A stretch of 64,000 nt of DNA from Ferranicluibacter rubi (GTDB taxonomy: Bacteria > Pseudomonadota > Alphaproteobacteria > Rhizobiales > Rhizobiaceae), in the NCBI RefSeq assembly GCF_011603255.1, contig NZ_JAANCM010000002.1, forward strand, positions 248,001-312,000. The letters run 5' to 3'. Under the pieces are notes generated by a model, which had not been told where the DNA came from, ran no database searches, and saw only the letters and a list, made by a program, of their open reading frames with translations. Made by a program: the position numbers and the translations under genes. Numbering within the stretch: position 1 is the stretch's first letter; each line of letters opens with the position of its first letter. Positions 49,601 through 60,171 of the stretch are shown piece after piece.

Positions 49601-50134
49601 ATCCGGTGCCAGACCTTCGCCGACTTCGCTCTGTCGGTGAAGAAGGGCAATACCGCCGGACGTCTCGCCGGCACCGTCACGTCCAAGCAGGAGCGCAAGA
49701 CGCGCACCGGCAACAAGATGGGCATCGTCACCTTCTCCGATTCGTCCGGCCAGTTCGAAGCCGTGCTGTTCTCGGAAATGCTGCAGCAATATCGCGATCT
49801 GCTGGAGCCCGGAAAGTCTCTGGTGCTGACCGTGCAGGCGGAGGAGCGCCCGGAAGGGATCGGCTTGCGGATCCAGACGCTGCAATCGTTGGAGGAGCGC
49901 TCGTTCCAGATGCAGAAGGCGTTGCGCGTCTATGTCCGCGACAGCGGCCCCTTGCGCTCCGTCGCCACGCATCTGAACACGAAGGGTGACGGGCAGGTGT
50001 CCTTCATCATCGTCAAGGACAATGGCCAGCGCGAGATCGAAGTGGAACTGGGCGATAAGTACCGCATCTCAGCCGAGATCGCGGCGGCCTTGAAGACGGC
50101 CCCCGGGGTGATCGATGTCGAGCTGATCTCGTAG
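46625..50134 (+). CDS. dnaE: DNA polymerase III alpha subunit
   Basis: The 1169-residue replicative polymerase, DnaE1 type. The N-terminal PHP domain starts with [18 protein letters not shown]; the polymerase active-site acidic motif is [13 protein letters not shown] near residue 432; [16 protein letters not shown] and [27 protein letters not shown] follow; a helix-hairpin-helix and OB fold lie in the C-terminal third. Length and motifs exclude the SOS-type DnaE2. CGGAG lies before the ATG. The upstream LexA boxes could also raise its transcription. Confidence 0.96.
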   Translation: [1169 protein letters not shown]

Positions 50135-50218
50135 GGTCTTATCGACCTGACGACGAGTTCGCTCGGGGAAGCAGGCCTGCCTCTACACCGTGTCGGGTAT
50201 CGGGAAGGGACGTTCGCT

Positions 50219-51478
50219 TCACCCCTTCGCGGGATGCGTGATCGTCACGAAGTCCGTGCCGCGGCCGGTTTCCGGGCCGAGGCCCATGTCGGAGACGGTG
50301 AGGGATGAGCCGGGCGCAAGGACGTCCTCGACCTGCTCGCGCAGTTCCACCGTCATCTGGATGCGATCGAGCACGCGCGTCGCCGCGTTATAGGCGAGCG
50401 CGTCATCGTCCAAGGTAATCCCGAGCCGGGTCTTCATGGATTTGGGGATGACGTTGTCGAGAGACAGCGAGAACCAGTTGCCCTTTCCCGTCGTCGCATC
50501 GACATCCTGGAACTGGTAGAAATGGGCGCCGAGCGCGATCTCCGGCTCCGTGATCGTCACCGGCGCTTCGAAGAGCGGCGTAAATTCGCGGCGAACCAGA
50601 AGTTGCCCGTTGGCAGGTGGGGGCAGATTGGCTTTCTTGAAGAGCGCGTCCACCAGCTCCGGCGTTACCCGCCCCTTGGGCTCGCGGCCTTCTGCCAGTT
50701 CGAATGCGCGGATGGCGGCGATGGATCGGCTGCCCAGCGCGCCATCCGGCACGCCGGCATCGTAGCCGAGACCGTTGAGTGCCGCCTGCACATCGAGGTT
50801 GAGCTCGCGCGCACCGCGGCGGGTGATCAGGATGCGAATCGGCTCACGATCGTCTTCGGCGCGGGCGACGGATGCCGTTGGGGTTGTGACGGCGGGTTCG
50901 CTCATCGCCACTTCCACGTTGCCGCTCGGGATCTGCGACATGGCGGGACGCAGCGTCGCATCCGAGAGCAGTTGCGGTTCCGGCTCGGAAGGCTGGAAGA
51001 GAAAGCTGTGCGACACCGGCTGTGGCGCGATCTGGCGATCGGAAATCACGACGTGCAATCCGCGCTCCGTCATCTTGTAGAGCGACTTTGCAAAGGCATT
51101 CGGCAGCCGCACGCAGCCATGGGACGCGGGGTAGGAGGGCACGCTGTTGGAGGCATGAAGCGCGATGCCGGACCATGTCAGCCGCTGCATGAACGGCATG
51201 GGTGCGTTCGAATAGATATTCGATTCGTGATAGCGGCGCTTTTCGAGAATGGAGAAGATACCCGTCGGCGTCTCATGGCCGCGCTTGCCGGAGGAGACCT
51301 TCGAGGTGGCGACCACCGTGTCGCCATCATAGACGACCAGAGACTGTTTGTCCTTGGACACCACGATCTGTAGCGGCGAGGTTCCATCGGCGGCGACCGC
51401 CGTCGTGCTGGCGAGAGCGAGCAACAGAAGCCCGAGTCCGAGAGTAGAACGCAAAACCATCGACACCATCCGGATCAT
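50219..51478 (-). CDS. L,D-transpeptidase with peptidoglycan-binding domain
   Basis: A 419-residue exported cell-wall enzyme. The signal peptide (STLGLGLLLLALASTTAVAA) is followed by the YkuD catalytic domain (about 35-150), with the active-site motif HASNSVPSYPASHGCVRL; the Cys is the nucleophile forming 3-3 cross-links or attaching proteins to peptidoglycan. A peptidoglycan-binding repeat (LDVQAALNGLGYDAGVPDGALGSRSIAAIRAFE) follows at about 225-270, then an uncharacterised 130-residue C-terminus. The catalytic-first order is the reverse of many family members. Start among ATGs at 51478, 51469 or 51460 is uncertain; GGATGG before the last favours it slightly. Confidence 0.9.
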   Translation of the reverse strand: MIRMVSMVLRSTLGLGLLLLALASTTAVAADGTSPLQIVVSKDKQSLVVYDGDTVVATSKVSSGKRGHETPTGIFSILEKRRYHESNIYSNAPMPFMQRLTWSGIALHASNSVPSYPASHGCVRLPNAFAKSLYKMTERGLHVVISDRQIAPQPVSHSFLFQPSEPEPQLLSDATLRPAMSQIPSGNVEVAMSEPAVTTPTASVARAEDDREPIRILITRRGARELNLDVQAALNGLGYDAGVPDGALGSRSIAAIRAFELAEGREPKGRVTPELVDALFKKANLPPPANGQLLVRREFTPLFEAPVTITEPEIALGAHFYQFQDVDATTGKGNWFSLSLDNVIPKSMKTRLGITLDDDALAYNAATRVLDRIQMTVELREQVEDVLAPGSSLTVSDMGLGPETGRGTDFVTITHPAKG

Positions 51479-51632
51479 TCGAACAGGGTGAAGGCTACGA
51501 AAAGAGATTTAAGGAAGCTTTGCCGGCTGGTGCGGAATGAAACATCGAAACCGGTATTCCGATCACCAAAACGTGAACCCTGTGGAAAACGTCCGAAGGC
51601 AAAGGGAGTGCTGTTTCAGCCGCGCGATGCCC

Positions 51633-52298
51633 TCAGCGTAGGAAATGTTGTCGGATGATCCGCGCGGCGTCGTCCCAGTTCTCGGCGCTCTCGATACCTT
51701 GGGTCGGTGCGGGTGCCATCGCCAGAAATTCCGCATTGGCCATCAGCCGGATCAACAGGCAATCCGGCGCGTGCTCGCGCACGGATTCCAGATTGCGCAG
51801 AATGTCGTCGATGAAGGCCACGGGGACATCGCGCGCGTCATGAAGCTGCTTGACGACGGGACCCTTGGGCGCCTCGGTCGCCAGCAGCGGATAGGCCGAG
51901 AGCCCATGCCGGTCGAGCAGCCGCCGGCGCACCTCCGTGTGGCGGGGCGGCATGGCCGTGAGGAAGACGATGTCGGCGTCGCTCGAGAGATCGGCGAGCG
52001 TCTCCGCCACCTGCGAAGCGGGCGTTTGCCACACATCCTGCGTCAGGAAGAAGTCCTCCAGCAACGTCGGCACCATCGCGTCCGGCACGGGTTCGCCGGT
52101 CTCCAGCTGCACGATGTTGCCGTGCAGGCGGAACGACCGGGGCAAAAGCTCCCGTCCGCCGGATTTCAGAAAATTCTGAAACGGTGTCACGAATTCGAGG
52201 ACCACCTCGTCGATATCGCAGACGATCAGCGGCCGGTCGGTCAGCTCTATGTGGTCGAAGCAGAGAGGGGTCTGCGGATCGATGGTCTTACTGGTCAT
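51633..52298 (-). CDS. HAD-like hydrolase family protein
   Basis: A 221-residue protein with HAD motif I VCDIDEVVLEF (DxD, near residue 27), motif II-like IVFLTAMPP, and a C-terminal VAFIDDILRNLE resembling the acidic motif IV, so a phosphatase fold is likely. The substrate is unknown. Its ATG overlaps the stop of the DUF3572 gene by 4 bases, showing an operon. It is conserved in rhizobia next to divK in the opposite direction, from memory of related genomes. Confidence 0.75.
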   Translation of the reverse strand: MTSKTIDPQTPLCFDHIELTDRPLIVCDIDEVVLEFVTPFQNFLKSGGRELLPRSFRLHGNIVQLETGEPVPDAMVPTLLEDFFLTQDVWQTPASQVAETLADLSSDADIVFLTAMPPRHTEVRRRLLDRHGLSAYPLLATEAPKGPVVKQLHDARDVPVAFIDDILRNLESVREHAPDCLLIRLMANAEFLAMAPAPTQGIESAENWDDAARIIRQHFLR

Positions 52299-52570
52299 GC
52301 GCTGCCCGTATCGCCGCGAAAGCCGGAGAGGGCCGCATGCGCGCGCGCCACCGTTTCCGGCTTGGTTCCCGTGGCTTCGCAGAACTGCATCAGCGTCGGC
52401 TCGTGATCCATGACGAAATCGAGCAGCCCGGCCATGAAGCCCGGATCGCCGACGGCGCCGCGCAGACCGGTCGGATCGGTGCCCGTCAGCGCCAGAAAGC
52501 GGCCGAGAAGCTCGGGCTCGCTCGCAAGCCAGCCGAGCACGGCAATGGCGGTCTCATCCGCTGTCGTCAC
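52295..52570 (-). CDS. DUF3572 domain protein
   Basis: A small helical protein of about 91 residues matching DUF3572 (ETAIAVLGWLASEPELLGRFLALTG ... DEPTLMQFCEATG type). Function unknown. The start is taken as the GTG at 52570 because AGGG precedes it at good spacing; in-frame alternatives are GTG at 52579 and GTG/TTG at 52594/52591. It is translationally coupled to the HAD-like gene and divergent from divK. Confidence 0.8.
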   Translation of the reverse strand: MTTADETAIAVLGWLASEPELLGRFLALTGTDPTGLRGAVGDPGFMAGLLDFVMDHEPTLMQFCEATGTKPETVARAHAALSGFRGDTGSA

Positions 52571-52729
52571 TGTTTTCACCCTATTCCGCAACACGTCGGC
52601 TTTTCTGGCCTATGATTACCTTTTTTTCAACCAAATAGGCCTAACTCTTCACCAGTCATGCGCGAATGCTCGTCTTGCAGCTGGCGGAATGACCCCCGGC
52701 CACGGCCGTACACGCGGGAAGGTTCTGAT

Positions 52730-53101
52730 ATGCCGAAACAGGTAATGATCGTCGAGGACAACGAGCTGAACATGAAGCTCTTCCGCGACCTGATCGAGGC
52801 ATCGGGCTACACGACCATCCAGACCCGAAACGGACTGGAGGCACTGGATCTTGCGCGCAAGCACCGGCCCGACCTGATCCTCATGGACATCCAGCTGCCG
52901 GAGGTCTCCGGCCTCGAGGTGACCAAATGGCTGAAGGAAGACGACGAACTCCACGTCATCCCCGTCATCGCCGTCACGGCCTTCGCCATGAAGGGCGACG
53001 AAGAGCGGATCCGGCAGGGTGGCTGCGAGGCCTATGTCTCCAAGCCGATTTCCGTGCCGAAATTCATCGAGACCATCAAGACCTATCTTGGCGATGGTTG
53101 A
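52730..53101 (+). CDS. divK: Cell-cycle response regulator DivK
   Basis: A 123-residue single-domain response regulator, essential for asymmetric division and CtrA control in alphaproteobacteria. Acidic pocket [15 protein letters not shown], phosphoacceptor Asp near residue 53 in [13 protein letters not shown], Thr in AVTAFAM and Lys in VSKPIS. A CGGGAAGG ribosome binding site precedes the start. It pairs with pleD, 120 bases downstream, in the conserved divK-pleD operon. Confidence 0.96.
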   Translation: MPKQVMIVEDNELNMKLFRDLIEASGYTTIQTRNGLEALDLARKHRPDLILMDIQLPEVSGLEVTKWLKEDDELHVIPVIAVTAFAMKGDEERIRQGGCEAYVSKPISVPKFIETIKTYLGDG

Positions 53102-53222
53102 CCGACATTTGCGATTGCCGCGACGCAGCCGCCATGATGGTGCGCTCGAGTGATCATGTAACCCCTCGCACCGGGCGATTCGGGCCCAGCAGGGCGAAGG
53201 GCGATAGGACAGGACGGACCGC

Positions 53223-54590
53223 ATGACCGCACGCATTCTCGTCGTCGACGACATACCGGCAAACGTCAAACTGCTGGAGGCGAGGCTCGTGGCGGAATAT
53301 TTCGACGTCCTCACGGCCTCCGATGGCTATCAGGCGCTTGCCATCTGCGACAGCCGCCCGGTCGATATCATCCTCCTCGACATCATGATGCCCGGCATCG
53401 ATGGCTTCGAGGTCTGCGAGCGGTTAAAGGCAAACCCGAAGACGGCGCATATTCCGGTCGTCATGGTCACCGCGCTCGACCAGCCTTCCGACCGGGTGCG
53501 CGGCCTGAAGGCCGGCGCAGACGATTTCCTGACCAAGCCCGTCAACGATCTGCAGCTGATGTCGCGGGTCAAAAGCCTCGTCCGCCTGAAGAACGTCAGC
53601 GACGAACTGCGCCTGCGCGCCGAAACGGCAAAGAGCGTCGGCTTCGAGGATCTTTCGAACGCCGAACGCCCCGACGAGCCGGGCAACATCCTGCTCGTAG
53701 ATGCGCGTGCCAGCTCGCAGGACCGTATCGCCCGCGCCCTTAAGCCCGTGGCCGGCCTGACGATCATGAGCGACCCGCAGGCAGCCCTGTTCGAAGCGGC
53801 GGAGCAGCCCTTCGACCTCGTCATCGTCAATGCGAATTTCGACGACTACGACCCGCTGCGGCTCTGCTCGCAGCTGCGCTCGCTGGAACGGACGCGCTAT
53901 ATCCCGATTCTTCTGGTGGCCGAGCAGGGGGCCGAAGATCTCGTGGTGCGCGCGCTCGATCTCGGCGTGACCGACTACATCATGCGGCCGATCGATCCGA
54001 ACGAATTGATCGCGCGCTCGCTCACGCAGATCCGCCGCAAGCAGTGCAATGATCGCCTGCGCCTCAGCGTCCACCAGACCATCGAACTGGCCATCACCGA
54101 TGGCCTCACGGGGCTTCACAACCGCCGCTACCTCGACAATCACCTCAAGCTTCTGATCGAACGCGCCATGAAGCGCGGCCGCAGCCTGTCGATCTGCGTC
54201 ACCGATATCGACCGCTTCAAGATCGTCAACGACACGCATGGCCATGATGCGGGAGACGAGGTGCTGCGCGAATTTGCCCGACGTCTTCGCAGCACCGTCC
54301 GCGGCGCCGATCTCGCATGCCGATTCGGCGGCGAGGAGTTCGTGCTGGTCATGCCGGACACGGATGCAGCCACCGCAAGCACCATTGCCGAGCGCCTTCG
54401 CGCGAGCATCGAGACGACGCCCTTCCTGTTGCAGGATCGCAGCAAGGAGCTGACGATTACCGCGTCCATGGGGATTGCGATGCTCGACCCGGCCGGCGAA
54501 ACAGCCGACAGCTTCCTCAAACGTGCGGATACGGCGCTCTACCAGGCCAAGCGCAACGGGCGAAACCAGGTGGTGGGTGCCGCGGCCTGA
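53223..54590 (+). CDS. pleD: Response regulator diguanylate cyclase PleD
   Basis: A 455-residue REC-REC-GGDEF protein making cyclic di-GMP. The first receiver has Asp in DIILLDIMMPGIDG; the second (about 155-270) is degenerate and serves dimerisation. The cyclase signature is CRFGGEEFVLVMP near residue 370, with the inhibitory I-site R-G-A-D placed five residues before it, so product feedback control should be intact. It acts in the polar cell-cycle pathway with DivK. Confidence 0.96.
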   Translation: MTARILVVDDIPANVKLLEARLVAEYFDVLTASDGYQALAICDSRPVDIILLDIMMPGIDGFEVCERLKANPKTAHIPVVMVTALDQPSDRVRGLKAGADDFLTKPVNDLQLMSRVKSLVRLKNVSDELRLRAETAKSVGFEDLSNAERPDEPGNILLVDARASSQDRIARALKPVAGLTIMSDPQAALFEAAEQPFDLVIVNANFDDYDPLRLCSQLRSLERTRYIPILLVAEQGAEDLVVRALDLGVTDYIMRPIDPNELIARSLTQIRRKQCNDRLRLSVHQTIELAITDGLTGLHNRRYLDNHLKLLIERAMKRGRSLSICVTDIDRFKIVNDTHGHDAGDEVLREFARRLRSTVRGADLACRFGGEEFVLVMPDTDAATASTIAERLRASIETTPFLLQDRSKELTITASMGIAMLDPAGETADSFLKRADTALYQAKRNGRNQVVGAAA

Positions 54591-54802
54591 GTCCATTTGC
54601 CGGCGAATCGCAGATAGGGGACGTGGGCCGTCGCGGAATTGACATCAAGGCGTGTCACAGTGCTACGGCACGTCATCACGCGCTTGTGCGATCCTGCAGC
54701 GATATCTGGCAACTTACGGCAGAAAAGCGCCGCAATTTCTCCCGAATCGGGCTGCACTTCATGGATCTTGTTAACCATGACTGTATCAAAGCGAACCAAG
54801 CT
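54591..54802 (+). other. Intergenic region after pleD
   Basis: No gene recognised. TTAACCAT at 54771-54778 is a CtrA-type half-site just upstream of the sRNA promoter region. Confidence 0.3.
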
Positions 54803-54817
54803 TTAAGATTTCATTGA
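54803..54817 (+). promoter_or_regulatory. CtrA-like box at the sRNA promoter
   Basis: TTAA-N7-TTGA at 54803-54817, one mismatch from the CtrA consensus TTAA-N7-TTAA. The right half overlaps a -35-like TTGATT, the usual place for CtrA activation sites. A TTAACCAT half-site lies 25 bases upstream. No strong -10 box follows, so the assignment is tentative. Confidence 0.4.
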
Positions 54818-54846
54818 TTTTCTTCTGCATCTCGCCGATGTTCTTA

Positions 54847-55018
54847 TGCAGGGGAGGTCTTACGCTCCCAAGCCGATCAGTTACCCCATGATGTCAGGTC
54901 CGCCGCATCTCCTGGGTCGTGGGGTCGTCGGCCGGTACGTATCAGCGGTTCCTCGTGCCGCTCTGCGTGCCGGCCGGCATCCATTCAACGCCGCTTCTGT
55001 TTCAGAAGCGGCGTTTTT
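54847..55018 (+). ncRNA. ecpR1: EcpR1-like trans-acting small RNA
   Basis: EcpR1 is a stress-induced Rhizobiales sRNA encoded downstream of divK-pleD that represses cell-cycle genes (gcrA, dnaA in Sinorhizobium). This location fits, and so does the structure of two stem-loops. SL1 at 54930-54975 pairs GGCCGGTACG with CGTGCCGGCC around an inner AGCGG/CCGCT stem with loop TTCCTCGTG; the UUCCUC could pair with ribosome binding sites. SL2 at 54987-55014 (AACGCCGCTTCTG / CAGAAGCGGCGTT plus T run) is the terminator. The 5' end is estimated; a 100-nt form from about 54917 would hold both stem-loops. Sequence identity to known EcpR1 is not checked. Confidence 0.65.
54987..55018 (+). terminator. Terminator of the EcpR1-like sRNA
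   Basis: A perfect 13-bp stem AACGCCGCTTCTG / CAGAAGCGGCGTT with a 2-3 nt apex and a TTTTT tail, facing rightward. No gene of normal size on the plus strand ends here apart from the distant pleD. Confidence 0.9.
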
Positions 55019-55086
55019 CGTTTGCGTATGTCGATGTCGGCTGCTGCACAGGACGAGCGTCTTCCTGCCGCAAAGTCTGCAGACGC

Positions 55087-55123
55087 AAAAAAGGCGCCTG
55101 ACGAAGCCGTCGGCGCCCTTTTT
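55087..55123 (-). terminator. Terminator after rpmG (leftward)
   Basis: On the minus strand GGCGCC-GACG-GCTT-CGTC-A-GGCGCC is followed by a T run, starting 20 bases after the rpmG stop. A/T runs on both sides make it able to act in either direction. Confidence 0.9.
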
Positions 55124-55142
55124 CAAATGGAGAAACCAGATC

Positions 55143-55310
55143 TTACTTGATCTTGGTTTCCTTGAATTCGACATGCTTGCGTACGACCGGGTCGTACTTC
55201 GTCATGCTGAACTTGTCTGTCTTGGTGCGGCTGTTCTTCGAGGTCACGTAGAAGAAACCCGTGTCGGCCGTCGACAGCAGCTTGATCTTGATTTTTGCAG
55301 CTTTCGCCAT
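55143..55310 (-). CDS. rpmG: 50S ribosomal protein L33
   Basis: A 55-residue ribosomal protein, full length for L33: [20 protein letters not shown], then [20 protein letters not shown] and a C-terminal [11 protein letters not shown]. It lacks the four zinc-binding Cys of the other L33 type, so it is the zinc-independent form. The last gene of the leftward topA-rnr cluster; the order ending in rpmG next to pleD is conserved in rhizobia. Confidence 0.97.
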   Translation of the reverse strand: MAKAAKIKIKLLSTADTGFFYVTSKNSRTKTDKFSMTKYDPVVRKHVEFKETKIK

Positions 55311-55400
55311 GGTCGTCCTGCCTTCTGAAATAACAAAGCCGGACTTCGTAAAAAAGGTCCCGGCGAGCTTGGCGCGAAACTACAAATCGCGCCCAAAAAG

Positions 55401-56585
55401 TCAACCCTGTTTCGGTTTATAAACCAGGCGAACCAGGGAAAGCACGATGTAAAGGCCGAAGAATCCGGCGATCGACCACGCAAAGCCATGATTGCCGAAG
55501 ACATCCATCGAGGCGCCGATGACCTGCGGCCCGGCCACGGTGCCCAGCGCATAGCAGAACACGAATGCGGCATTGGCGGCGGCCAGCTCCGGCCCATGCA
55601 GCCGCGAACCGAGATGGCTGAGCCCGATCGTATAGAGCCCAGAGATGATGCCACCCCAGAGCAGCAGGATGGCCGCCAAGGCGTACCAGTTGGTCGACAG
55701 GGCTGGCAGGCAGAGTGCGCCGGCAAAGCCGATCACGGTCAGCGCCACGAGCAGCTTGCGGCGGTCCTTCATGCGGTCCGACAAGAGGCCGAGCGGGATC
55801 TGGAAGATGAGGTTTCCCACACCCATGATGGTGAGCAAGAGAGCCGCCTGCGATTCGGAGAAGCCGACGCGCGTGCCGTAGACCGGAAAGAGCGAGAGGC
55901 CCCCATACTCTACGGCGCCGAACACGAAGACGGCGGCCGTGGCCATTGGCACCATGTAAACGTAGCGCAGGAAATGCATCTCCGGCATCTCGTCGATATC
56001 GGGACTTTCATTCCGGGCGATGATGATCGGGATCGCGCCGAGCAGGATGATGCCGGCACCGACCGCGAAGGGCAGGATGCCCTCGCTGCCGAGCAGGGAG
56101 AAGAGCAGGGGCCCCGCGGCGAACCCGAGCGAAAGAACGGTGCCGTAGATGCCGAACACGAGCCCACGACGGTGCGAGGGCGCCGTGGCGTTGATCCAGA
56201 ACTCCGAGAGGACGAAGAGAATGGTGATGCCGCTCTGGAAGACGATTCGCAGCGGGAACCACAGCCAGAAATTCTCGACGAAATAGAAGCCGAGCGCGGG
56301 CGCGGCGGCCAGCACCACGGCAGCCACCATGACCTGCGCCACGCCGAACTTGTGTGCCAGCCGTGTCGTGAAGGAGGCGGCGACCATGGAGGCAAGGCCC
56401 GCCACGGTGGAGTTGAGGCCGATCAACGTCGAGGAGACGCCGCGCCGTTCCATGATGAAGCTGAGGAGAGGCACGCCGAGGCCAATGGCGATGCCGACCG
56501 TGGTGACGGCAGCAAGGGCCGCGATCAGCGACAGCCAATGGATATCCTCAACCGGCCGAGACGAGCCAGGGGTCGTCTGAGACAT
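55401..56585 (-). CDS. MFS transporter
   Basis: A 394-residue major facilitator permease with 12 predicted spans. The A-like motif after span 2 is replaced by TTRLAHKFGVAQVM; the second-half cytoplasmic loop GLLSDRMKDRRKLLVAL is the classic MFS motif. It resembles the YcaD/quinolone-resistance-like subgroup; the substrate is unknown. It starts 10 bases after the Nudix gene stop in the same operon. Confidence 0.88.
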   Translation of the reverse strand: MSQTTPGSSRPVEDIHWLSLIAALAAVTTVGIAIGLGVPLLSFIMERRGVSSTLIGLNSTVAGLASMVAASFTTRLAHKFGVAQVMVAAVVLAAAPALGFYFVENFWLWFPLRIVFQSGITILFVLSEFWINATAPSHRRGLVFGIYGTVLSLGFAAGPLLFSLLGSEGILPFAVGAGIILLGAIPIIIARNESPDIDEMPEMHFLRYVYMVPMATAAVFVFGAVEYGGLSLFPVYGTRVGFSESQAALLLTIMGVGNLIFQIPLGLLSDRMKDRRKLLVALTVIGFAGALCLPALSTNWYALAAILLLWGGIISGLYTIGLSHLGSRLHGPELAAANAAFVFCYALGTVAGPQVIGASMDVFGNHGFAWSIAGFFGLYIVLSLVRLVYKPKQG

Positions 56586-56594
56586 TCGGTGTCC

Positions 56595-57311
56595 TCACAG
56601 AAGATCGCGGATGGGTCGTCCATTCCGGACGTGGAAATACGGCACGGTGCCGTCAAAGCCGAGCAGAGGGTCGGCGTCAAGCCTCGTGTGCAAGGCTTCG
56701 AGAATACGCGCGGTGATATCCGGGATGGAAACCGCGGAAGGATTGCCGACGGGAACCCAGCGCAGGTCTTCCAGCTCCCGGCTGTCCTGCAGTCCGTCGA
56801 GATCGAGTTCGACCTCGTCGGTGAAGAGGGCGAAGAAATGGGTGTCGAATCGCCGCACATGGCCGGGCGGCGTCAGTGCGCGGGCGACGTAGCGCAGGCG
56901 CTCGAGTTCGGGGCGGAAGGGAAGGCTGCCAGAACAGGACGGCCTACAGGACGGCCCCACGGCAAGGCTCGTCTCCTCATGCAGCTCCCGCAGGGCGGCA
57001 AGCGCGAGCGCGCGCACGGCGGAAACGGAGAGGCGTCCGCGATAGATGCCGACAAGGCGGTCGATGAGCGGTGCCGGGAGATCGCTCGCAAAGGCGATTC
57101 TGTGATCGCCTGGATCCCGTCGTCCGCCGGGGAAGACGTGAACGTCCGGCATGAACACATGTTGCTTGCTGCGTCGGCCGACCAGAACGCGCACGACGCC
57201 GTCGCTGCGGTCGAGAAGGAGAATGGAGGCCGCGAGGCGTGGGCGCAGAGCCCCTGCCGGTGTGGTCGCCGTATCGGATGTGCCGCCGGTCGCGGCATCA
57301 TCGATGCGCAT
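56595..57311 (-). CDS. Nudix hydrolase
   Basis: A 238-residue protein with a Nudix fold. The Nudix box is partly spread out: VFPGGRRDPGD followed by an insertion and then ALAALRELHEETSL, containing the core R-E-x-x-E-E. The insertion of about 30 residues places it in the CoA-diphosphatase-like/NUDT19-like subgroup rather than MutT. Substrate unknown. The ATG overlaps the stop of the DUF983 gene by one base (TGATG). Confidence 0.88.
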   Translation of the reverse strand: MRIDDAATGGTSDTATTPAGALRPRLAASILLLDRSDGVVRVLVGRRSKQHVFMPDVHVFPGGRRDPGDHRIAFASDLPAPLIDRLVGIYRGRLSVSAVRALALAALRELHEETSLAVGPSCRPSCSGSLPFRPELERLRYVARALTPPGHVRRFDTHFFALFTDEVELDLDGLQDSRELEDLRWVPVGNPSAVSIPDITARILEALHTRLDADPLLGFDGTVPYFHVRNGRPIRDLL

Positions 57312-57790
57312 CAGGTGCGGTCCTGCGATGGCAATTCGTCTTCCGGCCGATCCTCGTGCCCACCGAAGCCGTGCATGCGCAACGCCCATTGCAGGCCGAC
57401 GACGCCGCCCTTGACCGGCTGCATGAGCGCGATCGAGCCGGCAATCGTGATTGGCACCCAGATGGCAAGGTGCTGCCAGTTCGACAGCGCCACCAGCATT
57501 TCCGTCATCATGAAGCCTCCGAGCACCAGATGGCCGACAATCGTGACGACGATATACGGCGGAAAATCGTCGGCACGATGATGATGCAGCGCTTCTCCAC
57601 AGACGGAGCAGGTATCGTTGACCTTGAGGAACCGGCCGAACATACGCCCCTGGCCGCAGTTGGGGCACCGGTTGACAAGCCCGCGCCGGATCGAGCGCCC
57701 GACTGGGCGGTCGTTGATCTGCGCATCACCTAGGTGCAGCGTTTCTGCCCCCGGCCCTACGTCGCTCTTTCTCATGCCGTCACCATTCAT
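57311..57790 (-). CDS. DUF983 domain membrane protein
   Basis: A 159-residue protein with a zinc-ribbon-like RCPNCGQGRMF ... CSVCGEALHHHRADDFPPYIVV motif followed by two membrane spans. This is DUF983, frequently encoded beside rnr and the Nudix gene in alphaproteobacteria; function unknown. It starts six bases after the rnr stop. A second ATG at 57775 is also possible. Confidence 0.88.
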   Translation of the reverse strand: MNGDGMRKSDVGPGAETLHLGDAQINDRPVGRSIRRGLVNRCPNCGQGRMFGRFLKVNDTCSVCGEALHHHRADDFPPYIVVTIVGHLVLGGFMMTEMLVALSNWQHLAIWVPITIAGSIALMQPVKGGVVGLQWALRMHGFGGHEDRPEDELPSQDRT

Positions 57791-57795
57791 CGGAG

Positions 57796-60168
<2,373 letters not shown>

Positions 60169-60171
60169 GGT

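Noticed and set aside
54846-55328. 160-codon rightward frame after pleD
   Set aside because: Reads straight through the strong sRNA terminator and antisense through rpmG; better explained by the EcpR1-like sRNA.
55488-57581. 697-codon rightward frame opposite the MFS and Nudix genes
   Set aside because: Runs across two well-supported leftward genes and reads as charged low-complexity sequence.
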